Source of the DNA: Adiantum capillus-veneris
Lineage: Eukaryota > Streptophyta > Polypodiopsida > Polypodiales > Pteridaceae
Direction of reading: 5' to 3'
NCBI GenBank assembly: GCA_014529385.2
Contig: CM043960.1
Location: 74,805,910 to 74,869,909, forward strand
Length of the DNA: 64,000 nt
The position numbers and the translations under genes are program-made. Positions 32,425-44,026 of the stretch are shown piece after piece. A model generated the notes under the pieces. That model was not told where the DNA came from and did no database searches. It worked only from the letters and a program-made list of their open reading frames with translations. The number at the start of each line of letters is the position of its first letter. Positions within the stretch are counted from its first letter, which is position 1.

Positions 32425-32447
32425 TCCTCCCTGGGGGCACCAAGAAA
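32425..32447 (-). promoter_or_regulatory. gypsy-1 primer-binding site candidate
   Basis: Directly inside the 5' LTR the minus strand reads TTGGTGCCCCCAGGGAGG after four T/C bases. TGG matches the CCA end of a tRNA, and TGGTGCC resembles gypsy primer sites. I cannot name the tRNA. Confidence 0.55.
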
Positions 32448-33552
32448 ATGATTATCGTAAATGACATGCCATATGGAGTGGCCTCTACACCACACATAGC
32501 CTGAACATTCCCAAGCATCATCTCAAGGTAGGAGTTATCCTATAACTATAGAAGGGGCACCACCTAGCATAAGTGTGGCTAGGATGCAGTCATAGATGAC
32601 CTAGGGTAGCAAAAGTGAGATGCCAACTAGGTAACCAACATGAAATGATCATGTAGCAAACGTCCGGGTATTGAAAAAATGCCTAGTCAACAGTCAAGAG
32701 TGTGTGTACAAGAGAGGTATGTCATAAGGTCGGAATGGAGTATGACTGACTGTGCTTAGTGGTGCATGGAATGTAGAGTGCATGGAGCTTGGGTGGTGCA
32801 ACTAGTGTGTTCTTCCTTCACTTGTGTCCCCCTTTGTGCTTAGCGGAGGCCTCTTTATATAGGTTTGAGAGGTGGTCTTTACCTCATTGTTCTTGCAAAT
32901 ATCCATTGGTCACTGTAGTGAGTCTAGATGCCTCTCTAGTGAGAGAAATAGAAGGGGAGAGAATGTAGAGATAGAGAGAAGGGAAGTAAGAGTGGGGTGG
33001 GGAGTTTTTACAATCCACTAGCTACTGGCTAGGTTATTTGAGAAGAGTGGGGATTGGGGTATTTTCAAGGGGTTTTGTTGATTATTTGGGTGGCCAGTGT
33101 GAGTTTTATGCTACCAGAATTGTTGTTTTGTTGCGTGATGCAGAGATGCTACGCGGTTGTTCGATTCCGGGCCGGCCTGGGCATGCCTTCAGCGTCTTTT
33201 CTTGATTTTATGTTGCCACGGCGTTGGACGTCCTTTTTCCTTATCGATGTCGAACTTTGTTTTTTTATTTTTTGTGGGTATGTCTGGCATGCGTGTGTGC
33301 TAGTAAGTGTGCGAGTGTGTATGTGCTTGTGAGTGTATGTGTGCATATGTATATGGGGTTGTATGCGTGTGTGTGGGTGTGTGTGTGTGTGTGTAAAAAT
33401 ATCGAGGGTGTGTGGGTGTGAGAACGAGAGAGTGTGTGTTTTTGCGTTGCGCCCGCATGGGCTGCTAGGGCCGATAGGAAACGGGGGGGCTTGAACAAGG
33501 GAGAGAGGTAGCGGGCCAGGATGGGGAATGAGGGTGAGGCTGAGGGTGAAGG

Positions 33553-33558
33553 GGTGTG

Positions 33559-33603
<45 letters not shown>

Positions 33604-33694
33604 TTGTGTGTGTGTGTGTGTGTGTGTAGGGAGAGAGAGAGAGATGGATGATGCGCCCGCATGGGCTGCCGGGGCCAAAGAACAAGAGAGATCT

Positions 33695-33766
<72 letters not shown>

Positions 33767-33855
33767 CTCGAGAGAGAGAGAGAATTACGAGTGGCAGACC
33801 AAGAGGGGGTAAAGGGGTGAGGGGGTAGTGTGTGAGTGTGTAGGGGTGTGTGGAA

Positions 33856-33887
<32 letters not shown>

Positions 33888-33994
33888 AGAGAGAGAGGGA
33901 GGGAGGGAGGGAGGGAGGGAGCACTCTCTACTGCGCACGCATGGTGGCCTTGAACGAAGGAGAGAGGTAGCGAGACTAAGTCAAAGGGAACAAG

Positions 33995-34041
<47 letters not shown>

Positions 34042-34156
34042 AGGTAAGGGGTAGTGATGAGGAAGAGGGGGTGTTGGTGGACCAAGGAGAGTGGGTTATG
34101 GAGAGAGAGGGGGGGGAAAGAAAAAAAACTAAGCGGCCCGCCTTGGGTGTGGGAAC

Positions 34157-34241
<85 letters not shown>

Positions 34242-34288
34242 TGTTTTTGTGTTGCGCCCACATAGGCTACCGGAGCCAATAGGAAGAA

Positions 34289-34326
<38 letters not shown>

Positions 34327-34330
34327 GGAG
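33553..34330 (+). repeat. Compound (GT)n, (GA)n and poly-G blocks in the 5' LTR
   Basis: (GT)n about 33561-33627, (GA)n about 33699-33780, GAGG and GGGA repeats near 33900-33920, (GA)n about 34155-34238, and poly-G about 34287-34325. Open frames on both strands here give Ser-Leu, Glu-Arg or Pro/Gly repeats and are not genes. Confidence 0.95.
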
Positions 34331-34449
34331 AGTCAACGGGTGGGGACCGAACCAAGGAGAGAGGTAGCGGGCCAAGGGGGGGAAATGCGGGTGAGGCTGA
34401 GGGGTGAAGGGATGTGTGTTGTGTGTGTGTGTGTGTGTTGTGTGTGTGT

Positions 34450-34580
34450 AGCTGTTTAAATCTTAACTAATAAAACATAATTGAATTTTACATTCAAAAG
34501 ACAGCTGGCCAAGGAATAATTAACTGATATGTACAAAAATAACTTAGTATCATAATTATTTAGGTACAATGATTGTAGGA
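34450..34580 (-). repeat. Truncated arm copy
   Basis: Identical in nearly every base to the first 131 bp of arm A at 34697 onward, starting AGCTGTTTAAATCTTAAC. It is cut at GATTGTAGGA and followed by AGGGGTGAAGGGGTGTGCAG and (GT)n, which resembles the LTR word preceding the GT tract. Confidence 0.92.
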
Positions 34581-34593
34581 AGGGGTGAAGGGG

Positions 34594-34601
<8 letters not shown>

Positions 34602-34643
<42 letters not shown>

Positions 34644-34696
34644 TGTGTGTGTGTGTGGTGTGTGTGTGTGTGTGTGTGTGGTGTGTGTGTGTGTGT
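34602..34696 (+). repeat. (GT)n tract with GGT interruptions
   Basis: About 95 bp of GT repeats broken by single extra G bases, between the truncated arm and arm A. Confidence 0.97.
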
Positions 34697-37600
34697 AGCT
34701 GTTTAAATCTTAACTAATAAAACATAATTGAATTTTACATTCAAAAGACAGCTGGCCAAGGAATAATTAACTGATATGTACAAAAATAACTTAGTATCAG
34801 AATTATTTAGGTACAATGATTGTAGGAAAGAGATCCTCTTTCAGTAAGATCAGTAGTAAAAGAACTTCCTCATTCCTCAGTGAGTATTTCATTAAAGTAA
34901 GGTTGTTTGCCAAAGAAAAGAAAACCCTCCAAGATAAGATAGAGTCCTTACCTGCATCCATCCCAACAAGACAACAATTCAGTTAGCCTTGGATGTGTTT
35001 TACAGGTATCAATGGACCATATCAGTTGTTATCTATGTCCATCTTATAGGTTTTAGTTACTTTAGACAAGCTATTCATTAGAACTGGTATGTTTAGCAAT
35101 CTTTTTTTTATTACTTCACAAATGAGTGTTACAGTCCACTTTCTTACATGGTGAAGTCCATTAAGAGTCAAACTATTTCGAGAGCCATAGCTCAGTAGCT
35201 ATGTAACCATATACTTACCTTCAGATTTAGTAAACCCATGGTATCAAAGGTACCCCTTTAGATAGGGGGATGTGAAATCCGACTTACTTTTTGTCAACCA
35301 AAGGCATCAAATGGGGGTGGTAACTACCTCCTTTTTTTAAATACCCAATAAGATACCAGTATAATCGGTTAGTAGAGTAGTAAGACTGCTTTTCCTTAAT
35401 GTGGAACCTTATTTTTTCAGAGCAAATAGCTTGCACGCTATGTCAAAGCCAAAAAAAACCAGCCATATACTTACCTTCATCATCCCAAGATATCCATAAA
35501 TCATTAGCAACTTTTTAGGAACACAAGTATCCCAAGAGGTTTAAGCACAGTAGCTCGGTTATTATGCCAGGAGCCCAAAGTAGTTGTTTGCATACTTACC
35601 TTCAAAAGTTAATAGACCCATGATTTCATTATACCAGATATTGTCATCCCTTTACACAAGGACAGGTAATGTCCGGCCATGTTTTTGCATGATATCAATC
35701 ATTTTTTCCATACAATGTAACAACGTAAGGTACCACACGAATATTTCCTTTTCCCAAAGTGTCGACCAGTAAACAAATTTAAAACCAGTAAAGCCCGCAA
35801 TTGGAGGGTTCTGTAGCGGCTATAACAGAGTCAAAAAGGCCCTCGCCAAACCCAAGTTATGCAAGTATTGCCTCCATTAATATAGTGAGGCGGTCCGGAG
35901 CGGGCAACAAGAAGAGCAACCTCTAGACACCCTTCAAGGCTCCCGTGCTGCTCAATGGGGCTGGGGCACAACACAACACAAACCAAAACAACAAACCCAC
36001 AGCCAAATCCCAACTACACAAGGGGCACCACCTAGTTTAAGAGCAAACTAGGACGCAAAAGAGGAGAATCGTTAGAGCAACCCACAAACAAGCAAGGAAT
36101 TTACACTAACCCTAACACCAATGGAACACTCTCACACACTAAAGCAAGAGAGAGAGAGAGAGAGAGAGAGATGGTGTACAACTTAGCTTCAACTTTATAT
36201 TTTGCACAAAAAGGAACTTAGAGCTTGCGGAATCAAGTGACAAGATTTGGTTATAGCATCACTAGCACATTGTCTTAGGATTATGGGAGCCCTCTCAACA
36301 TCCACCCCCTTGCAATGGTAGCCAAACAATAGCCAATGAATCACAAGCAACAAAACAACCTTCAATGAAACAAGTCACCTTATGAAGCTGAATGAGTTTG
36401 CCAAGCCAAATTGGAGGAGAAGCGTGAGCCTTTGGACATGAATTTCACCCAAAACTACCAATTCATTGATGTTGGGGTAGATACAACAATGGTAGGAAGA
36501 ATATCTTCTACTCGCATTCACTCAAACTAGCTCAAGCTTTTCTATGCACCAAGGTGATGGTGTATAGAAAGCTTACTCTCTCTTTACAACCAAGATAGAA
36601 CTGGCGTGTGGTACACTCAATCTAGTGTGCAATGGTATAGTGATGTCTTTTACAAGGAGGAATGGTTCTATTTATAGGTTTTAGAAGCCTTGATTAGGAT
36701 TAAGCCTAATCAATTTTATTAGGAAAGATCAAGGATTATGAATTTTTATGAATTTCAAATGAGAATGGGGTCTCTCTTTTCTCTTGAGTCACATGTATGT
36801 GGCCTCAAGTAAGAGAATTATTGATGTGGTGAAAGGAGAGAAACTTCCATGGGAGTGAGTGAATTTGGTTTACTTGTGCGGTTGCCTACTCCATATGTTG
36901 ATAGTGTGGGTGCATTTTTACAAGAGAAGTTAGTTGTTAGTGGTAATAATCACTAGAATTGTTAGTGATACATTTACAATGGGTAGGATGAGTTGATTTG
37001 ATGAAGGAAGAGGGGTGAATTAAAAGAGAATCATTGAGATGGTGAAGCTTTGAAAAAGCTTGAACTCACCCTTGTGTAGATTGTGGAAAAAATGACCGCT
37101 GGTCTTCTTCTTCTTCTTTGCTTCTTTACGCCGCCGCCACGGTTGACCACCATGATGAAAAGAGGATTTATTGATGAAAAATGCTCAATTTGCAGAAGTT
37201 ATCATGGTTAAGATGCTGTATTTTAGATATTTTTAGGAGAGGTAAATGAAATTGTAACATAGAAGCAATAGAGAGAGACATGGAGAGGGTGTATGTATGT
37301 AGAGGTTCATAAAAGAACTATAGGGATGAGAGAGAAGGGTAATGGTGAAGAGGGTGGAAATTGCAGGTTTGAGTGAGGGAAGGAGAGGGAGGGATGTGTA
37401 AGAGTGAGTAGGTGTGTGGAAGGGTGAGAGAAGACTAAGGGCTCCTTGTGAGAAAAGTGGGCAGACTAGGGTCCACTCAAAAAATCATAGCTCACCGCTG
37501 GTAGCTCCAAAAATCATGAAAAAATTTGAGGTGATTATTCAGAGCGTGGGCTACATTTTTTCTTTTGACCACCGCTCCAAATTCGGAGTGGAGATAGGTG

Positions 37601-39573
37601 CCAAAATTCTCACCAAAAAGCCTATTTTTATGCCTGCAAAAGTCTTTTAGTGGCCCCCTCCTTTGTTGAATTTGTACAATGCATCCAAGAGTGAGCCCCT
37701 CCTTTGTCATATTATAATACAAAGCATCCAAGTTGCCCTTGACCCATGCATGGAGGAGGATTATTGGTGAATAAAGAAATATATACATGGTGGGACTAGT
37801 GTATGGACTATTCATGGACTTTAGCTCAATGAGCACATGGTGTTAGAATAATGAGTAAAAATAATAATAAAAATATGGAGGAGTTATGGATATGGAAAGA
37901 TATTGGAATCATATGATATGGTCCCTCCTTGAATTATTTTGGGTGAAAGAGGAAAAGGTATGCAAGTAAATAATATAATAAACGTAACCAATGAGTAGAA
38001 ATCATTTTTTTGTTTTCACGCGGGTGAGGGTGAAAATGTGGGAGTGATTTGTATAAAGGAAAAATATAAGGTTAGAGTATGTACATATTGGCAAAAAATA
38101 TACTTATGGTGCAAGAGGATGAAAGAGGTAAATTTAATAAAACACACACCTAGGTATAAATATTAAAATAAATATCAAAATAATTATAAAAATCCCTATA
38201 TTTAGGCCACATATATAATGAAATATTTACACACAAATGGGCCATAATATTTATTATTTTTTTTATTTTTTTGGCTCAACTAGCCCAGTGACTAGCTAGC
38301 TGAGGGTTTTTAAGGAGATATGGGAAAAGTCCCGTAACTCACACACCCCTATGTACAGTGAAATGGTAGGGATAGCCATAGTCTTTGGGTGAATTTGGTA
38401 GGGTGAGATAGCTTACTATGGCAATTACGGAGAGCCGAAAAACAACTATCAATAGTTGACGAACAACAGCCTCCTTTTATGCATAAGAAGTTACTAGGAC
38501 CAAACTTTATCAGTGCCCAGGTGTAGCAACCGTTGAGAACAGCCAAGTTATCAAGCCAAGCAAACACATATACACACATACACACAAATATACACATACA
38601 CATTAACTCAAGCTGATGTCAACACATACCCCTATTTCAAAATCAAATGTTAAACCATATTTATGTGTGCAATGGTCACATCCTGCAGCTGCTAAAAAAC
38701 AGAGCCACTATAATAGCATGTAGCGACAACCAGTTCATGCAAGTGTTCCCTAACACCAAAACCCATAACCAGGTACCTTACAACAGAACGCAAGTAGGGT
38801 TCTTAAGCGGCAGAAAAAGCCATTTGTAAAGCTAACACCATTCCCTCAGGTGTTATCCCCATTGGTACAGTCAACAGAATAGGAAAAAAAAAGTTTCTCT
38901 TTATGTACACGCAGTCCCAAGGCCCACAATAATTCCCATGTGTAGCAGTTACGATTATGCAGCGGCTTTTTACAAAGCCGACCCCTAAATTACATGTAGG
39001 TATTTCAAAAAGACCATTATTTTGCTCAAATGCTAGGCCAAAAAGTTTGTCTCTCTAAGTCTAAGACAAATACACAGTGTATAACTCAAACGATATCTTT
39101 CTTCACTTACCATGCAAAGTACTGCAACCACACCTAAACAAAAACCGAAGCTTTGTAGTAAGGTACCTGTGTTTTTTGAGCTGCAAGCTCCATTTTAGCA
39201 AGTTCAGATAGTAGCAAAAAAATGAGCAGAAAGAAAGACCTACTCCAGGGCTACGTGAGGGCCAGAGTATGCCCTCACCTCAGTTTATATAGGATGGCAT
39301 GCATGCTCCCAGATCCAGCACGTTGAATCCAATCTGCCACCCTCAACTACACGAGCCTGTAGGCCCCATTGCCTGGGGAAGGCGATATAGAGTGGACAGG
39401 GTCTGCCTACCCCAAGTGATGATTTCACTTGATTCTTCACGCTTTGGTTAAGCAGGAGTCAAGTCCCCTTATGAGCTAGTTTCCAATGGTATGGCAACAA
39501 AAGTTATCTTTATTATGCAACCATTGGGGGGGGCGGGGGGGGGGTTTCTATTATTTGTTTTTAACACTTATGA
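34697..39573 (-). repeat. Penelope-like arm A (split by solo LTR)
   Basis: 34697-35885 and 38456-39573 align collinearly with arm B (41435-43755). The minus strand carries a TATA box (CCTATATAAA, about 39284-39293). Downstream, the splice donor AGGTAAGTAT occurs at 39105 (variant), 35592-35601, 35467-35476 and 35211-35220, and CCTTAC at 34947. No long ORF runs through, so a spliced transcript or 5' region is likely. Confidence 0.8.
35886..38451 (-). mobile_element. Solo LTR of a gypsy-1-like retrotransposon
   Basis: The 2566 bp present in arm A but not arm B begins TGAGGCGGTCCGG and ends CAACTATCA. It is flanked by ATAG (35882-35885 and 38452-38455), and arm B keeps the empty site ATATAGTTGACG. 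TG...CA ends, lack of coding sequence and a minus-strand TATA box (CCTATAAATAGA, 36667-36678) indicate a solo LTR. GGGGCACCACCTAG and CTAGGACGCA near its plus-strand start also occur near the start of the gypsy-1 LTR, so the families are related. A (GA)n tract lies at 36147-36170. Confidence 0.75.
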
Positions 39574-39576
39574 CCT

Positions 39577-39597
39577 GTGTGTGTGTGTGTTGTGTGT

Positions 39598-39694
<97 letters not shown>
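39577..39694 (+). repeat. (GT)n microsatellite, about 118 bp
   Basis: Nearly pure GT between arm A and the RT region. Frames crossing it give Cys-Val repeats and are artefacts. Confidence 0.98.
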
Positions 39695-39696
<2 letters not shown>

Positions 39697-39729
39697 CCGC
39701 CCTAACCCAGGCACCACACACAATGGGTC

Positions 39730-39762
39730 GGTAGTAGGCCCATTTTGTATGGGCCTACTACC
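39730..39762 (-). other. Hairpin directly after the RT stop codon
   Basis: GGTAGTAGGCCCAT and its exact reverse complement are separated by 5 bases (TTTGT), a perfect 14 bp stem. On the minus strand the RT frame ends at the TAG inside the first arm. It then lies about 36 bp from the (CA)n tract, so it would be in the 3' end of the element RNA. Confidence 0.8.
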
Positions 39763-41105
39763 TTATGAGAGAGATGAGACTCTCTTTCTGAAACAATATT
39801 CCAAGCCAGTTATGCCAAATGAGAGCTTGTATGATGGTGTTCCGAATTTGATTATGATTAAATCCGTTATGGTAGTATTTTTTAACTAGTACAGATATCT
39901 CTTCCCGGGCCAAAGAGGGGGTAGATGAAGAGTTGCAAATTAAGTAGAGAAGGCCAATACAGGAGAAAATAGAGGCTTTGTATGGCCTATTGCTATTTCT
40001 TTTAATGAATTCTATGTGAGGAAGCTTAAGAAGATCCTTTCTCTAGATAAATCTAAGGTCATATCCACCTGTAGATGGGGAGTGAAGGGATATTGAAAGG
40101 TTAAGAAATTGGGCTGATTTGCAAAATTCCCCAAAAAGAGTCGAATTACTTGGGAGGGAAGTAGGCTCAATTTTTAGGCAGTGGGGGTAGATTAGATCAA
40201 TCTCATTAGAGAACATTCTGTTGTTAACACTAAGCAATTCATCCATGTATCTAAAAGTATGATTGAATAGTGGAAGTATTTTATGGTTAGTTTCCATGTT
40301 CTTAAGACACCATCTATATTCGAAAAAAGCCAGGTAAATATTACACATAAGTGGTGAGCAAGAGAAGCCCATAGGGATGCCAAGGCATTGGTTAAAGCAA
40401 CAGTCGCCTGAAATAATAGTGCAGTTTATCAACAACCAAAAAATATAGGAGCAACATTTTGTTTCATTGAAGTGTAGAGGGTGAACGGAGTGAGATGCTT
40501 GAATCCATCCGGGTTTCTTGGAGAGGGAGATAAATTGATACTTTCTCTTTTTAGCATTGGTAAAGGCTAAATTAATAACCTTGGCTAAGACAATCTTAAG
40601 GCTGAGATCTGCACTAAGTGGAGTGTTTTCGTAGCATTGTGTAATATCTTGATTACGAAATTACGTAGAATTTAACATTACTGAGGTGTAAGCCAAGAGC
40701 TATCAGAAGAAAGCCACTTCCAACAAATTAACACCTTCTAGGGGGTCTTTGTCCAATGTAGCCAGAATTTTTACCCAGTCATTAAATGACAACATATGCA
40801 AGACAGATAGTTTTTTATCCGAGACAAGAGCAGAATCATAAATAATCTGTGAAGCATCCAAGCTGCTAATACATCTCAGGGCAAGGGAGGAGGCCACAGA
40901 GAGGGGCTCCGAGGTTAGTTCCAATCCTTGAGATAGAGCAAGAGTCTGCAAAAACAATGAGGTCAGGTTTACTTTTTCTTGCCATAGTATGTAATACATA
41001 ATTTGGCTTTCCTAGCAAGGAAAGGTTTAGTTCTAGTAGCCAAGGCATTCTTTGGTGTATGGTCTTTAAGGTAAAGCTTAATCTGATCAAGAATCTTTGC
41101 ATGAT
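39761..41105 (-). pseudogene. Penelope-like reverse transcriptase
   Basis: The minus-strand frame from 40660 to 39761 has one in-frame TAG at 40043. Motif A reads DITQCYENTP, like the D..C.(D/E).IP of Penelope/telomerase RTs. A long fingers segment follows (KKRKYQFISLSKKPGWIQ). Motif B is QCLGIPMGFSCSPLMCNIYL, and motif C FRYMDELLSVNN, where the usual second Asp is Glu. IYPHCLKIEPTS and FLNLSIS follow. Beyond the stop, the thumb continues with PHIEFIKRNSNRPYKASIFS and a SSTPSL...YYHNGFNHNQIR segment typical of these elements. Upstream coding-like pieces at 40703-41105, one preceded by a TTTTTGCAG acceptor, suggest an intron. The Glu change and TAG make it inactive. Confidence 0.75.
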
Positions 41106-41434
41106 TCTAAGGGTTGTGATTAGTACTCATGTGAGTTGTCATTCTATAACGTGAGCAATCCTGAAACAGAGGTGACATAAAAATTATCAAAGTGTCTATA
41201 TTGTAATGTATACTTGGTCCTGCAAACCATCAACTAGAAAAGTCAGAGACTATGCTAGCCGTGAGCAGGGAACCAGAAAAAGAGTCTAAAAGGGGCCACC
41301 TAACACCAGTCTACCAATGAAGGATTTACAGACTGTGGGTCCAATTTAGAGCTCCATTCCTAAGATAATTTCCTAGGCCAGCATCCTGGTTTTCCCAAAA
41401 AGAAAAAACCTTATATTGTATATGATGTGTGTGT

Positions 41435-43755
41435 AGCTGTTTAAATCTTAACTAATAAGACATAATTGAATTTTTACATTCAAAAGACAGCTGGCCAAGG
41501 AATAATGAATTGATATGTACAAAAATAACTCAGTATCAGAATTATTTAGGTACAATGATTGTAGGAAAGAGATCCTCTTTCAGGAAGATCAGTAGTAAAA
41601 GAACTTCCCCGTTCCTCAGTGAGTATTTCATTAAAGTAAGGTTGCTTGCCAAAGAAAAGAAAACCCTCCAAGATAAGATAGAGTCCTTACCTGCATCCAT
41701 CCGAGCAAGACAACAATTCAATTAGCCTTGGATGTGTTTTAGAGGTATCAATGGACCATATCAGTTTTTATCCATGTCCATCTTATAGGTTTTAGTTACT
41801 TTAGACAAGCTAGGTTATTCATTAGAACTGGTATGTTTAGAAATCTTTTTTTTATTACTTCACAAATGAGTGTTACAGTCTACTTTCTTACATGCTGAAG
41901 TCCATTAAGAGTCAAACTATTTCGAGATCCATAGCTCAGTAGCTATGTAACCATATACTTACCTTCAGAATTAGTAAACCCATGGTATCAAAGGTACCCC
42001 TTTAGATAGGGGGATGTGAAATCCGACTTACTTTTTGTCAACCAAAGGTATCAAATGGGGGTGATAACTACCTCGTTTTCTTAAATACCCAATAAGATAC
42101 CAGTATAAGCGGTTAGTAGAGTAGTAAGACTGCTTTTCCTTAATGTGGAACCTTATTTTTTCAGAGCAAATAGCTTGCATGCTATGTCAAAGCCGAAAAA
42201 AACGAGCCATATACTTACCTTCATCATCCCAAGATATCCATAAATCACTAGCAATGTTTTAGGAACAGAAGTGTCCCAAGAGGTTTAAGCACAGTAGCTC
42301 GGTTATTATGCCAGGAGCCCAAAGCAGTTGTTTACATACTTACCTTCAAAAGTTAATAGACCCATGATTTCATTATACCAGATATTGTCATCCCTTTACA
42401 CAAGGACAGGTAATGACCGGCCATGTTTTTGCATGATATCAATCATTTTTTCCATACAATGTAACAACATAAGGTACCACACGAATATTTCCTTTTCCCA
42501 AAGTGTTGACCAGTAAACAAATTTAAAACCAGTAAAGCCCGCAATTGCAGGGTTCTGTAGAGGCTATAACAGAGTCAAAAAGGCCCTCAGCCAAACCCAG
42601 GTTATGCAAGTATTGCCTCCATTAATATAGTTGACGAACAACAGCCTCCTTTTATGCATAAGAAGTTACTAGGACCAAACTTTATCAGTGCCCAGGTGTA
42701 GCAGCCGTTGAGAACAGCCAAGTTATCAAGCCAAACAAACACATATACCCACATACACACAAATATACACATACACATTAACTCAGGCTGATGTCAATAC
42801 ATACCCCTATTTCCAAATCAAATATTTAACCATATTTATGTTTGCAAAGGTCACGTCCTGCAGCGGCTAAAAAACAGAGCCAGTATAGCAGCTTGTAATG
42901 ACAACCAGTTCATGCAAGTGTTCCCTAACACCAAAACCCATAACCAGGTACCTTACAACAGAACGCAAGTAGGGTTCTAAAGCGGCAAAAAAAGGCAATA
43001 TGGCCATTTGTAAAGCTAACAGGATTCCCTCAAGTGTTATCCCCATTGGTACAGTCAACAAAATAGGCCAAAAAAGTAGTTGCTCTTTATGCACAAGCAG
43101 TCCCAAGGCCCACAATAATGCCCATGTGTAGCAGTTACGATTATGCAGCGGCTTTTTACAGAGCCGACCCCTAAATTACATGTAGGTATTTCAAAAAGAC
43201 CATTATTTTGCTCAAATGCTAGGCCAAAAAGTTTGTCTCTCTAATTTTAAGACAAATACACAGTGTATAACTCAGAAGGTATCTTTCTTCACTTACCATG
43301 CAAAGCACTGCAACCACACCGAAACAAAAACCGGAGTTTGTAGTAAGGTACGTGTGTTTCTTGAGCTTCAAGCTCCATTTTTGCAAGTTCAAACAATAGC
43401 AAAAAAAAGAGCAGAAAGAAAGACCTACTCCAGGGCTAAGTGAGGGCCAGAGTATGCCCTCACCTCAGTTTATATAGGATGGCATGCACGCTCCCAAAGC
43501 TAGCAAGTTGAATGCAATCAGCCGCCCCTCAACTACGCGAGCCTATAAATGCCATTGCCTAGGGAAGGCGATAGAGAGTGGACAGGGGCTGCCTACCCCA
43601 AGTGATGATTTCACTTGATTCTTCACGCTTTGGTTAAGCGGGGGTCAAGTCCCCTTATGAGGCAGTTTCCAATGGTATGGCAACAAAAGTTATCTTTATT
43701 ATGCAACCATTGGGGGAGGGGGGGGGGAGTTTAAACACTTATGACCAGTATACTA
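41435..43755 (-). repeat. Penelope-like arm B
   Basis: Uninterrupted 2.3 kb copy of arm A. The minus-strand TATA box CCTATATAAA lies at about 43469-43478, and an ATG at 43376-43378 follows (ATGGAGCTTGAAGC). Donors AGGTAAGTAT occur at 42336-42345, 42211-42220 and 41954-41963. Exon ends before them repeat a similar word (ATGGGTxTAxTAA...GAAG). Some exon-like stretches look coding (FKFVYWSTLWEKEIFVWYLM near 42480), without a family match. Confidence 0.75.
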
Positions 43756-43756
43756 G

Positions 43757-43771
43757 TGTGTGTGTGTGTGT

Positions 43772-43826
<55 letters not shown>
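43757..43826 (+). repeat. (GT)n tract at the outer end of arm B
   Basis: About 70 bp of GT repeats joining arm B to resumed gypsy-1 LTR sequence (AGGGGGAGAGAGAGAGATGG). Confidence 0.97.
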
Positions 43827-43828
<2 letters not shown>

Positions 43829-43987
43829 GGGGAGAGAGAGAGATGGATGATGCAGCTACATGGGCTACCGGGGCCAGAGAATGAGAGAGATCTAGAAAGA
43901 GGGAGGGAGAGAGAGAGATAATGACGAGCGGGAGACCAGAGGGGGTAAAGGGTTGAGGGGGTAGTGTGTGAGTGTGTAGGGGTGTGT

Positions 43988-44026
<39 letters not shown>

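Larger units (their letters stand above)
34450..43756 (-). mobile_element. Penelope-like element assembly inserted in a (GT)n tract
   Basis: Read on the minus strand: arm B (43755-41435), RT region (41434-39700), (CA)n, arm A (39573-34697, containing a later solo LTR), (CA)n, and a 131 bp truncated arm copy (34580-34450). Arms A and B are nearly identical direct copies, each meeting a GT/CA tract on both sides. A reverse transcriptase flanked by long direct repeats with microsatellite junctions fits the pseudo-LTR organisation and microsatellite bias reported for endonuclease-bearing Penelope-like elements. I found no GIY-YIG endonuclease, so whether this is an EN+ type is open. It is nested in the 5' LTR of gypsy-1. 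Confidence 0.68.

Noticed and set aside
33149-34407. Several long open frames on both strands
   Set aside because: Same simple-sequence artefact in the other LTR; no non-repetitive protein signature.
39486-39889. Plus-strand frame rich in Cys-Val
   Set aside because: Translation of the (GT)n tract; the other side is antisense to the Penelope-like RT.
34450-43756. GIY-YIG endonuclease or hammerhead ribozyme in the Penelope-like assembly
   Set aside because: I looked for GIY/YIG-like residues near the RT and for CTGATGA...GAAA cores in the arms and found no convincing match; exons of the arms could hide an endonuclease.
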